A stretch of 64,000 nucleotides of DNA from Pseudomonas sp. M47T1 (lineage in GTDB: Bacteria; Pseudomonadota; Gammaproteobacteria; Pseudomonadales; Pseudomonadaceae). A program made the position numbers and the translations under genes. Location of the stretch: contig NZ_AJWX01000002.1 of the NCBI RefSeq assembly GCF_000263855.1, positions 310,001 to 374,000 of the forward strand, given 5' to 3'. Shown one piece after another: positions 16,886 through 25,475 of the stretch (the stretch's first letter is position 1; every line of letters starts with the position of its first letter). The notes under the pieces are model-generated. The model was not told the DNA's origin. It saw nothing but the letters and a program-made list of their open reading frames with translations, and made no database searches.

Positions 16886-17374
16886 TCAGTTGATACGCCC
16901 AGGCGGTGTGGCCGGCACTTGCTGCCAAGGTACGTTGCAGCTACGTACATTGGGGTAGTACGCCTGGCTGGTGCGGCAGTAGTACCAGTCCGAAGCCGCC
17001 TGCTGTACCGGTGGGGGCGGTGCCGAGGCCTGCACCGGCACGGCCTGATAGACAGGGGCGGGCGCCGGGGCATAGTAGGTCGGGGCCGGGTAGTAATACG
17101 TCGTGGCCGGGTAGTAATAGCTGGGGGGGTAATAATAGGAACTGGACACCACCGCAGCGGTGTAACCCAGGCCTAGCCCCAGGCCCAGTCCCCAGCCCCA
17201 GCCGCCCCAGCCACCACCGTGCCACCCACCGCCGCCGCCATGCCAACCGCCCCCGCCGCCATGCCAGCCACCACCTCCGCCACCGCCATGGTCGGCAAAG
17301 GCCGGCGCCGACAGCCCGGTGGCGGCAGCGAGTACGCCGATAAGCACACTGCGTTTGATCCGATTGATGTTCAT
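16886..17374 (-). CDS. Secreted Gly/His- and Tyr/Pro-rich low-complexity protein
   Basis: The 162-residue precursor has a signal peptide (SVLIGVLAAATGLSAPAFA) and then repeated GGGGWHGG units (about residues 25-50). A Gly/Leu stretch is followed by a Tyr/Pro-rich region (SYYYPPSYYYPATTYYYP). The C-terminal motif DWYYCRTSQAYYPNVRSCNVPWQQVP, with two cysteines, recurs in many Pseudomonas envelope proteins. It is probably periplasmic or outer-membrane associated, of unknown function. GGCAGG lies close upstream of the ATG at 17374. Confidence 0.75.
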   Translation of the reverse strand: MNINRIKRSVLIGVLAAATGLSAPAFADHGGGGGGGWHGGGGGWHGGGGGWHGGGWGGWGWGLGLGLGLGYTAAVVSSSYYYPPSYYYPATTYYYPAPTYYAPAPAPVYQAVPVQASAPPPPVQQAASDWYYCRTSQAYYPNVRSCNVPWQQVPATPPGRIN

Positions 17375-17805
17375 GATGCCTGCCCGATGAAAAGTCCTAC
17401 GGCGGTTGTTCGCGTGGGCGGTTGAGCTTCGCTCCCGTGACGGGAATGGACGTTGCAAGTCAGCAGATCCGGTCGCCGTGGTGGCCGGAAAATACCCGTA
17501 CATCCCTCTTCATGATAGCCCAAGTGCACTGCACAAGCCGCTCGAGCGCCCAATGGCAAGGCACTCGTGCCCCCAGCACGCCAGCGAGGACATGACTCAA
17601 CAGTAATCCATTTCACCTGTCTGCAACATGAATGCGTGTACCGCTACGAATACGGTGGCAGGCGCGGTTTATGCATCCGAACGTCGGCGAACGGGTTATT
17701 GGGAAACGTCTTACAACAGTTCAGGAAAGAGCCGGTTTATTACACTCGATTGAATGGGTTTTCATGGTTTTGTCATCCATAAAAACAATCTGCCAAGGAC
17801 CGTCC
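17375..17805. other. Intergenic region of 431 bases
   Basis: This gap separates the divergent Gly-rich and membrane-protein genes and must hold both promoters. No strong -35/-10 pair, operator or RNA structure stood out by eye, and the short open frames in it have no coding character. Confidence 0.5.
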
Positions 17806-19014
17806 ATGTCGACCGATACCTTTAGCCCCGCCCCGCCCATCCAGGCCCGGGTGGTGCTCTGCCTGCTGCTGGCCGTGGCCGGCCTGAGTTTCATTGCCGG
17901 CCTGTTCCTCTCCCATGCCCTGGTGCTGGACGCCAACTGGCCCACCTACGCCGACATGGTCGGCAACCTGAACCAACCGGGCGCATGGTTGCGCTGGGGC
18001 ATGGGTGACATCAGCGAATTCGCCTTCTACAAACACGAATTCGCCGGCATCGGCCTGCTGGCCGGCGCCGGCCTTGCCTGGTGGGCCAACAGCACCGGCA
18101 AGCGCTGGCAGGGCTTTGCCATCAGCTACGGCAGCGGCCTGTGGCCGTGGCTGGTGACCAGTTCGCTGCTGAGCCTGTTGCTGAGCAACCTGCTGTGGGG
18201 CTGGACCCTGGACGCCGACACCTGGCAACCCACCTTCGTGGCCTTTGTGTCATTGCCCGCGGCCCTGGTGCTGCTGTACGGCCCCGGCTGGAAAGTGGCA
18301 CTCAATGGCGCGGTATTCGGTGCGTTGCTGGTCACGCCTGCCAGCCTGTTGCTGGTCAATTACGTCTGCGTGCCGCTGAAAATACCTGCTGTGGTGGGCG
18401 CCGTATCGGGCATGGCCCTGGCTAGCGCAGTGGTGTTCCTGGCGTGCAAGTGGTTCCCGGCCCTGATGACTTCCTGCCACCCCCCAATAGCGCCGCAACC
18501 GCCCGTACCGCCCAGCCATTACGGCCTGATTTGGGGCATGCGCCGGGTGCTGGCCGACTTCTCCGAAGCGCCGTTCTTCGGCAATGAGCTGGCCAGCCTG
18601 GGGCTGCTCGCCGGCGTACTGCTGGCCTGGGCGCTCAACCCGGACAGCCCGGTGTACGGCACCGGCCTGTTGCTACCAATCATCGCCGGGCAATTGCTGA
18701 CGTCGGCCATCGGCATTTACCTGTGGCGTGGGCACTGGATGACCAAAGGCTGGTACCCCACCTACATCCCCATGGTCTGCGTGGTGCCCGCCGCCATACT
18801 CACCCACGGCGGCAGCGCGTTGGTGGTGGCCTTGAGCGCGGTGCTGGGCGCGCTGTTGGCGCCACCCCTGGCCGATGGCCTGGCGCAGAAGCTGCCAGCA
18901 TGGATGCACCCGTTCGTGGCCAACGTGGTGGCCATGGCCATCAGCACGGTGCTGATCGTGCCGTTCATTGGCCTGTTGATCGTGGCCAGTGCGTGCACCC
19001 AGGGCTTCCTGTAG
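17806..19014 (+). CDS. Polytopic membrane protein with internal duplication
   Basis: The 402-residue protein has about ten hydrophobic segments arranged as two similar halves. The first contains GMGDISEFAFYKHEFAGIGLLAGAGLAW; the second contains GMRRVLADFSEAPFFGNELASLGLLAGVLLAW. In each, the motif is followed by a long hydrophobic block ending in a GA(L/V)L(L/V)xPP or TP turn. This inverted or tandem repeat plan is common in transporters, but no family could be named; YeeE/YedE was considered without decisive motifs. AAGGAC stands 5 bases before the ATG. The S8 peptidase gene follows 96 bases downstream. Confidence 0.7.
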   Translation: MSTDTFSPAPPIQARVVLCLLLAVAGLSFIAGLFLSHALVLDANWPTYADMVGNLNQPGAWLRWGMGDISEFAFYKHEFAGIGLLAGAGLAWWANSTGKRWQGFAISYGSGLWPWLVTSSLLSLLLSNLLWGWTLDADTWQPTFVAFVSLPAALVLLYGPGWKVALNGAVFGALLVTPASLLLVNYVCVPLKIPAVVGAVSGMALASAVVFLACKWFPALMTSCHPPIAPQPPVPPSHYGLIWGMRRVLADFSEAPFFGNELASLGLLAGVLLAWALNPDSPVYGTGLLLPIIAGQLLTSAIGIYLWRGHWMTKGWYPTYIPMVCVVPAAILTHGGSALVVALSAVLGALLAPPLADGLAQKLPAWMHPFVANVVAMAISTVLIVPFIGLLIVASACTQGFL

Positions 19015-19110
19015 GCGCGGCAATTGATCAATGCTTTCCCTCTGCCGTACGAGGAGGGTGACGCCTATGGTCCCGAAGGCATCCCACCCGTCATGACAAG
19101 GACCGTCATC

Positions 19111-20262
19111 ATGAGAGAGTACATCGTGTTGCGCCGCGAGGCGCCCAGCTCCACCTACGGCTTCGCCAGCCTGGCCGGCGGCGAAGAGGCCGCCGAACCC
19201 AGCTTGTCCTTGGAACGCCTTCCGGCTCACGCGCTGGCCGAACTCAACGCCGAACCGGACGTGACCCTGGTGGCCCCGAAAATGCCCACCCACCTCATCA
19301 AGCCGAAAACGGCCAGGCCCAGCCAAACCGCCCCTTGCTGGGGCGCCGAAGCCGTGGGCGCTACCAACAGCCAGTACACCGGCGACGGCGTCAGCGTGGC
19401 CGTGCTCGACACCGGCATCGACGCCAGCCACCCGGCATTCGCCGGCATAGAGCTGATAGAAAAGGACTTCAGCGGCTCTGGCAACGGTGATGCCCAAGGC
19501 CACGGCACCCACTGCGCCGGCACGATATTCGGCAGCGGCCTGGGTGCACGCATCGGTGTGGCGCCCGGGGTCAGCCGCGCGCTGATCGGTAAAGTGCTGG
19601 CTGATGATGGCAAAGGCAGCTCGGAAATGGTCTTCGACGGCATGCTGTGGGCCCTGGACCAACGCGCCGACATCATCTCGCTGTCGTTGGGCTTCGACTT
19701 CACCGGCATGGTCAAGCTCATGGCTGCCGATGGCTGGCCCATTCAGCTGGCCACCTCCAACGCCCTGGAAACTTACCGCGCCAACCTGCGCATGTTCGAC
19801 GCCATCATGGCCATGACCAAAGCCCGCGCCGCCTTCGGCACCAGCCCCCTGGTCATCGCCGCCGCCGGCAACGAAAGCCGCCGGCAAACCGACCCCGAAT
19901 ACCGCATCGCAGCCTCCCTGCCGGCCGCCGCCGACGACGTCCTGTCCGTGGCCGCCGTGGGCCGCGACGGCGCCTACTTCAAAGTGGCCGACTTCTCCAA
20001 CTGCCACGCCACCCTCAGCGCCCCGGGCGTAGGCATCACCTCTGCCTGGCCGGGCGGCGGCCTTAAAACCCTGAGCGGTTCCAGCATGGCTTGCCCGCAT
20101 GTGGCTGGGGTGGCGGCGCTTTGGTGGGAGGCGATTACGGCCAGCGGCAAGAAGGCCAACGCACGGAATGTCAGGGCGAAGTTGATTGCCCATGCGAAGG
20201 TGGATGGGTTTGTGGTGCTGGATGAGGTGGACGTGGGGCAGGGGGTGGTGGTGGCGCCTTAG
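19111..20262 (+). CDS. S8 (subtilisin) family serine peptidase without signal peptide
   Basis: This 383-residue protein carries a complete subtilase triad: Asp in AVLDTGIDASHP, His in GHGTHCAGTIFG and Ser in LSGSSMACPHVAGVAAL, plus the oxyanion Asn in VIAAAGNES. A short N-terminal region (REYIVLRREAPSSTYGF) may be an inhibitor-like propeptide, but there is no signal peptide, so it may act in the cytoplasm or leave by a non-Sec route. AAGGAC lies 7 bases before the ATG at 19111. It is probably co-transcribed with the upstream membrane protein. The last 200 bases switch from C-ending to G-ending codons. Confidence 0.85.
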   Translation: MREYIVLRREAPSSTYGFASLAGGEEAAEPSLSLERLPAHALAELNAEPDVTLVAPKMPTHLIKPKTARPSQTAPCWGAEAVGATNSQYTGDGVSVAVLDTGIDASHPAFAGIELIEKDFSGSGNGDAQGHGTHCAGTIFGSGLGARIGVAPGVSRALIGKVLADDGKGSSEMVFDGMLWALDQRADIISLSLGFDFTGMVKLMAADGWPIQLATSNALETYRANLRMFDAIMAMTKARAAFGTSPLVIAAAGNESRRQTDPEYRIAASLPAAADDVLSVAAVGRDGAYFKVADFSNCHATLSAPGVGITSAWPGGGLKTLSGSSMACPHVAGVAALWWEAITASGKKANARNVRAKLIAHAKVDGFVVLDEVDVGQGVVVAP

Positions 20263-20379
20263 GTGGGGGTTGAGGCTGCGCTGGGCGGTGGCCATGCGCA
20301 GCTGCACCAGAAGGTGGGGCGATTGACAGACCATTATCACCACCGGCATTACGCTCAATCGTAGGGTATGCAGCGATGC

Positions 20380-22071
20380 TTACTTTGGAGATGCAAAAGC
20401 GTCCAATAGCTTGATGAAGTTTCGCTTCGCCTTGTACTGACGGTGTAAATTCGCTCGAAGCTCCGCGAACGCCTCGGCCGACATCACGTGCGCCAGCCGG
20501 GCTACCATCTGCATGCCTGCTTCATAGCCCGAGTTGCAGGTCAGCGCCACCTGCGAGGCCAGTATGCGTTGGTAGATGGCCACGGCCTGGCCGGGCGTGG
20601 TTGCTTCCAGAAGATCTGCCAGGCGCAATGCCAACGAAATTCGGCAGGGGCCTGCGCAAAAGGCATCCCAGGCCCCCGCCAAGTCTTGCTCCCACAAGGC
20701 GATTTCAAGTCGTATGGATGGGTCGGGCAATGAACCTGAGGCATAACGATCCCCAGGCCTTTTTGTGAGCCAGTGCAGCGCGGCTAGTCGTCGCTCTGGC
20801 CAGCGTCCCAACGCACAGCCAATACCATGAAGACGTTGATAGTTGCGTAGCGAAGGGCTACGGCAAAACAGTGTCCACGCCATGTCTTGAGCTTCATCAC
20901 ATCGGTCACTTTCCACGTAGCGTTCAATCACAAACGCCTCCAGTTGTGTGGCGTGTAGCCCGGAAAATTGCGCTAACCCTTCTTCAGCCCACTGAGTCGC
21001 TACACCAGCAGCACCGTTTTCCAGGTGCAGTTCTGCCAGTTCCAGGTAGCGATTTGGAGTAGAAAGATCTTTACCCACGATGGCTATAAGCTGTTCGATG
21101 TCACCCGCTTGCCTAGCCGTCTTTTTCATTATTGCCGTTAGCCGTTCGCGGACCGCGTAGTTGTGGTCCTTATGGTCTTTTTCTTTTTTCGTAATGGCGG
21201 GCAATTGCGCCCAGCGCTGTTGAAGCAAAAGCTGAAAATGCTGTCTGCCGGGCTCGCCCAAAACGTCCGCATAGGTGCCGAAGGTATCCTGGAAAACGTA
21301 CATGTCCGACGCTAGTGCCAGTTCAAGCAACTGCTCCGCCAGCGCCATAGGATCAGGCTTGACCAACGTGCAGGCCTCATGATGCAGGCTTTGCAGTTGG
21401 GTCAAATTGAATTCAATCTCATCATTGGATTCGGCAATTTCCTCTGTCAGCGACACCACGCAGCGAATCGCATGCTCACACAACGCTGGCAATGCTTGGA
21501 GGTTGTCGGTGCTCAGTTGATTTCGAAGAATCTCGACGAGATGAGTGACATCGGCAGCCAATTTGCTTTCGCTACCCCAGTCCAGGTAACCCTGTGGTTG
21601 GGCAATGTCATCAATGAGGCGGCGCAGGTCAGATGCGCTATGCGGCTGCAATACCTGTGAGGCAGAGCGTAAATTGCGCCACAAATGGATATCTTGATCG
21701 GCGAAGCCCATCAGCAGCTCAACCAATGCGGCGTGGGGTTGCTCTTCAAGCCAGCGGCGGATTAACGCCGGTTCGTCGCCACTCGCTTCCAGGTGCGGCG
21801 CCGCCAACCATGTCAAGCCTAAAGCAACCCCGTGCTTGCAGAAGAAACCGTCCTCGGCGTGTGGGCAGGTGCAGTCGACATCAAGTTCACCATGGTCAAA
21901 ATACAGGGTTGTCTTGTAAAGGCTTGATCCCGCGATGTGAGCAACCGCCCGTTCAGTGGACATGGCAATCGGCTGAACTCGATTGGAAACGAAATACTGG
22001 TGGCCGCGAGCAAAGACTTTTGGGCCTGCCAAGGTTTCCAGGTCGCTGATTTCGAAAGATAAGGCTGGCAA
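20380..22071 (-). CDS. SWIM zinc-finger family protein
   Basis: The 563-residue protein has an N-terminal SWIM finger with the CxCx(n)CxH pattern in VDCTCPHAEDGFFCKHG (about residues 66-82). A long alpha-helical region rich in TPR-like pairs follows (AELHLENGAAGVATQWAEEGLAQF), ending near MSAEAFAELRANLHRQYKAKRNF. SWIM fingers bind DNA or protein partners; the bacterial role of this family is poorly defined. The N-terminal frame starts at a TTG (22071) without a strong ribosome site; the next ATG would remove part of the N-terminal domain. Confidence 0.8.
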   Translation of the reverse strand: MPALSFEISDLETLAGPKVFARGHQYFVSNRVQPIAMSTERAVAHIAGSSLYKTTLYFDHGELDVDCTCPHAEDGFFCKHGVALGLTWLAAPHLEASGDEPALIRRWLEEQPHAALVELLMGFADQDIHLWRNLRSASQVLQPHSASDLRRLIDDIAQPQGYLDWGSESKLAADVTHLVEILRNQLSTDNLQALPALCEHAIRCVVSLTEEIAESNDEIEFNLTQLQSLHHEACTLVKPDPMALAEQLLELALASDMYVFQDTFGTYADVLGEPGRQHFQLLLQQRWAQLPAITKKEKDHKDHNYAVRERLTAIMKKTARQAGDIEQLIAIVGKDLSTPNRYLELAELHLENGAAGVATQWAEEGLAQFSGLHATQLEAFVIERYVESDRCDEAQDMAWTLFCRSPSLRNYQRLHGIGCALGRWPERRLAALHWLTKRPGDRYASGSLPDPSIRLEIALWEQDLAGAWDAFCAGPCRISLALRLADLLEATTPGQAVAIYQRILASQVALTCNSGYEAGMQMVARLAHVMSAEAFAELRANLHRQYKAKRNFIKLLDAFASPK

Positions 22072-22471
22072 CGGGGGGAAATCCGGTGGGCGGGAGAGAC
22101 GGGTATTATGCAGTTTGTTCGGGGAGTGTGTGCTGCTGGGTTACGTGATGCCGGGTGGCTGGCTACGGGACCGCCGACATGGATCGTTCAAGCTGTGGGC
22201 AACCAGCCCTGATGCTGGGAAAGCTGCGATGTATGCTTTGAGTGGCAGAAAATGTCGAAGTCGATTCTCGTGGCGCTTGGATTTATCACTCGTTACAAAA
22301 CCGAAATTGTCCATTCGATGCGACAAGCAGGATCCCAGAGCTCTGATTAGTCGCCGTTGAAACATGCAGCCGAACTTCCTCTTTTGAAATTCTTTCCCTG
22401 CTCGGCATAAATGGCTCGGCACGTCCAACCCTCTGGGCGCTTGCCCCATTTAACGACAAGGAGTGTCGATC
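22072..22471. other. Intergenic region of 400 bases with a possible promoter
   Basis: A weak sigma-70-like pair, TTGAAA at 22384 and CATAAA at 22406 (16-base spacer), could drive the monooxygenase gene 60 bases downstream. Nothing else was recognised in the gap. Its base composition is lower in GC than the flanking genes. Confidence 0.35.
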
Positions 22472-24400
22472 ATGACCATTGGATCTTCCTACGATTACCC
22501 TGCCAAAACGCCAGCCCTTTTCAAACATTCCCCAGCGCCATGGGCTGGCCGATTTCCTGGGCCACCGGATTTGTGTTTTGATTACCGCCGTCTTGTCGAG
22601 CAACCAGGCGGAATCGCCAGTGCCACTCAGAAGGAGCATAAAATCTGCATCGTTGGTGCAGGGGTTACCGGTCTGACTGCCGCTCGTGAACTGCTGCGCT
22701 GCGGGTTCACGGACATCACCTTGATCGAGCAATCCAGACGGATCGGCGGTCGCCACCTTACACTTGATACCCAGCCATCCAGCTCGGTTCCGTCAACGCC
22801 GTTCGAGATGGGCGCCATGCGCATGCCCCTCTTCAACCGTGTTGGGGAACACCCGAGGGACGGTCGATCGCTCATGGCCTACTACGCCAGTCAGTTCGAT
22901 CTGAAGCTCTCTGACTTCCCGAACCCAGGCACCCCGTGGGTTGCTTCCACTGGAATATACCTGCGAGAAGGCCAAGTGAGTGGTGAGGGAGAGCCGACCC
23001 TACTCATCTGGAAGAATCCAGAAGGAACTAGCCCGCCGCCGACGGCAACCCTTCAGAACGTCTATGAAAAGTGGCACGCATTCGCCAAACGTATGACAGA
23101 CAAGGTGGCCGCTATCTATGGTACGTCGGGCTGGGAGGCCTTGTGGGCGGCAATCGTTGCCCGCTATGAACACATGTCTTTCCGCCAACTAGTCACTGAG
23201 CCAGCGATAGAGGCATGGGCTGAGACGGCCCCAGGTGACTTCGGTGGTCTGGGAATGTCGGCTGACGAATCGGCGATTTTCTACTCCATCGGTATAGGCG
23301 ACGGAAGCTGGGGCGCCTTTTATGATGTGTGCTGCCTGTATCCATTGCGCACTGCAATTTTTGGCTTCAGCAGCCACCTTCAATTGGTTCATGGTCGAGT
23401 CAATGAGCAAGGTGTCCCGTTACCGGCGCCGTACTTGGGGACGCCTTCGATTTATGACACCGAAGGTCTAAAGTTTGAAAGGCCCACCTACATCGGGTTG
23501 GTTGCCATGGACGAATGCCTCATGTTCATGGGGGCAGAGCAGGGTGCGCTTTCGTTCTACGACCACTGCCTTGCGCGTGGCGCAGGGCTGTTGACCGATA
23601 GCCGAGTGACGGGGCTGACTAAGCTGGAAAACGGAAAAACCCGTGTGCATTTTGACTGGCACGTGACCAATCCGAACGCTTCGCAGGTCAGGACCGAGGA
23701 TTTCGATTCCGTTATTGTCACGCTCCCATCATGGATCATCGAGACACGGATCCAGCTCTCGGGCTTCACACAGGAGATGTTGCCCCACAAGATTATCACT
23801 GCCTATAAAACGGCCCACTGGGAAACCAGTTGCAAGGTTTATGTGCCGCTGAAAAAGAGCTTTCTCAGCAAAAACACGACGATCCCGCAAATCCTCGTGA
23901 CCGACAGCTTCGTTCACGATGTTTATGCCTATCGCTACAACGAAGCATACGCCTACGACTGTCTGCTGCTGAGTTACACCTGGGAGGACGACGCCACCAA
24001 GTTGGCAACGTTCAATGACGTGGAGCTGGTGCGCAAATGCGCGGCGGAGCTTGATCGAATGTTGATGCGCTGCAGCAACATTCAGACCGCCATATCGCCT
24101 TACCTGGACCTTGAACACGCTCGCGTTCAGCGATGGGTGACTGACCAGAACGCTCTCGGTTGCGCCAAGTTATATCGGGCGGGGGCATATGGGGATGCGG
24201 TCAGTTTAATGGCCTACAACCGTGAGTACGCGGGCGCATCCGGGGTCTATTTCTCTGGAGAGTCATTTTCAGTCGATGCCGGTTGGACAGAGCCTGCCTT
24301 GCGCGGAGCGATCGATGCAGTGATTCATATCTGCGACCGAACAGGCGCTACTTTTCACGGTGGGTTTAGCTTGGCGGACTACCCTCAGTATCGCTATTGA
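22472..24400 (+). CDS. FAD-dependent L-amino acid 2-monooxygenase/oxidase (IaaM family)
   Basis: The 642-residue flavoprotein has the FAD dinucleotide motif IVGAGVTGLTAARELLRCG (about residue 62), RIGGRHLTLD and FEMGAMRMP. C-terminal motifs are LLSYTWEDDATKL, RWVTDQNALGCAKLY and SGESFSVDAGWTEPALRGAIDA. These match the tryptophan 2-monooxygenase (IaaM), phenylalanine 2-monooxygenase and lysine 2-monooxygenase (DavB) group. Such enzymes decarboxylate an amino acid to the shortened amide. The end PQYRY parallels the end of IaaM (ASYRY). AAGGAG lies 8 bases before the ATG. The amidase downstream supports a two-step amino acid to acid route; the substrate is not known. Confidence 0.8.
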   Translation: MTIGSSYDYPAKTPALFKHSPAPWAGRFPGPPDLCFDYRRLVEQPGGIASATQKEHKICIVGAGVTGLTAARELLRCGFTDITLIEQSRRIGGRHLTLDTQPSSSVPSTPFEMGAMRMPLFNRVGEHPRDGRSLMAYYASQFDLKLSDFPNPGTPWVASTGIYLREGQVSGEGEPTLLIWKNPEGTSPPPTATLQNVYEKWHAFAKRMTDKVAAIYGTSGWEALWAAIVARYEHMSFRQLVTEPAIEAWAETAPGDFGGLGMSADESAIFYSIGIGDGSWGAFYDVCCLYPLRTAIFGFSSHLQLVHGRVNEQGVPLPAPYLGTPSIYDTEGLKFERPTYIGLVAMDECLMFMGAEQGALSFYDHCLARGAGLLTDSRVTGLTKLENGKTRVHFDWHVTNPNASQVRTEDFDSVIVTLPSWIIETRIQLSGFTQEMLPHKIITAYKTAHWETSCKVYVPLKKSFLSKNTTIPQILVTDSFVHDVYAYRYNEAYAYDCLLLSYTWEDDATKLATFNDVELVRKCAAELDRMLMRCSNIQTAISPYLDLEHARVQRWVTDQNALGCAKLYRAGAYGDAVSLMAYNREYAGASGVYFSGESFSVDAGWTEPALRGAIDAVIHICDRTGATFHGGFSLADYPQYRY

Positions 24401-24413
24401 CATCAGCTCCTGG

Positions 24414-24439
24414 CCCTCCGGTATTACGGTACCGGAGGG
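24414..24439. promoter_or_regulatory. Perfect 10-bp hairpin between monooxygenase and amidase genes
   Basis: CCCTCCGGTA and TACCGGAGGG pair around a 6-base loop. No T tract follows, so it is not a classical terminator; it may protect or process the transcript. Confidence 0.5.
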
Positions 24440-24564
24440 CGCACCTGAAGCCTCGGAAATTTCACACACTAATTAGGGAAAGCGCTGACTTGAACATTCA
24501 AATGGATGTCTTCTAATAATAGGACGTATCCATACGAATGACAAAAACAAGGAAAGCGCCCCCC

Positions 24565-25461
24565 ATGTCCTCCGTGTCTCAAGCCGTAAGCCCCGTCCGA
24601 ATCGCCGTTATCCAATGCGACCCCCAGGTCGGCCTCAACAACTGTGAAACCAACCTCTGCCACACCCTGGCCCTAGCCCAAAAAGCCGCCGAAGCCGGCG
24701 CCACCCTCATCGTCCTCCCCGAACTCGTCACCACCGGCTACACCTTCACCACCCGCGCCGAAGCCTTCGCCCACGGCGAAAACCTGGAAACCGGCCCTAC
24801 CATCACCGCCCTGCGCGCCTTCGCCCGCGAACACGAGATCTACCTGGCGGCCGGCCTGGCCGAACTCGACGGCCCCCACCTCTACGACACCGCCGTACTG
24901 CTAGGCCCCACCGGCCTCATCGGCAAATACCGCAAGGCCCACCTCTGGCACCAGGAAAAACTCTGGTTCACCCCCGGCAACCTCGGTTTCCCGGTATTCG
25001 ACACCCCCATCGGCCGCATCGGCCTGCTGATTTGCTGGGACATCTGGTTCCCGGAAGTGCCCCGCCTGCTCGCCCAGCAAGGCGCCGACATTATCTGCAG
25101 CCTCAACAACTGGGTATGGACGCCCCCACCGTTGTTCGACGCCAGCGGCAAATGCATGGCCAGCTACCTCACCATGACCGCCGCCCACGTCAACAACGTC
25201 TTCATCGCCGCCGCCAACCGCATCGGCGTCGACCGCGGCGAACGCTTCCTGGGCTGTTCACTGATCGCCGGCACCAACGGCTGGCCCATCGGCAACGTCG
25301 CCCCGCCCGACGAAGAAACCATCCTCTACGCCGACGTCGACCTGGTGTCCGCCCGCAGCGCCCCCATCTGGAACACCCTCAACGACCTGCACCGCGACCG
25401 CCGCTGCGACCTGTACGATGGCATGCTCGGCTACCGGCACCACCCCGCCGCCCCACGTTAA
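24565..25461 (+). CDS. Carbon-nitrogen hydrolase (nitrilase superfamily), probable amidase
   Basis: The 298-residue enzyme has the Glu-Lys-Cys triad of the superfamily: Glu in IVLPELVTTGYTF, Lys in GKYRKAHLWHQE and Cys in GLLICWDIWFPEVPRL. The lineage resembles aliphatic amidases and 5-aminovaleramidase (DavA) rather than true nitrilases. In context it probably hydrolyses the amide made by the upstream monooxygenase to a free acid and ammonia. AAGGAAAG lies about 7 bases before the ATG at 24565; an ATG at 24538 is less well served. Its stop overlaps the ribosome site of the asparaginase gene. Confidence 0.85.
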   Translation: MSSVSQAVSPVRIAVIQCDPQVGLNNCETNLCHTLALAQKAAEAGATLIVLPELVTTGYTFTTRAEAFAHGENLETGPTITALRAFAREHEIYLAAGLAELDGPHLYDTAVLLGPTGLIGKYRKAHLWHQEKLWFTPGNLGFPVFDTPIGRIGLLICWDIWFPEVPRLLAQQGADIICSLNNWVWTPPPLFDASGKCMASYLTMTAAHVNNVFIAAANRIGVDRGERFLGCSLIAGTNGWPIGNVAPPDEETILYADVDLVSARSAPIWNTLNDLHRDRRCDLYDGMLGYRHHPAAPR

Positions 25462-25475
25462 GGAAAACAGCGCCC

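Noticed and set aside
17806..19014. YeeE/YedE thiosulfate-transporter identity for the membrane protein
   Set aside because: The conserved cysteine-containing motifs of YeeE were not found; kept as an unassigned duplicated membrane protein.
22286..22756. Minus-strand 156-codon frame near the flavoenzyme start
   Set aside because: It overlaps the start of the monooxygenase gene and has no recognisable protein features.
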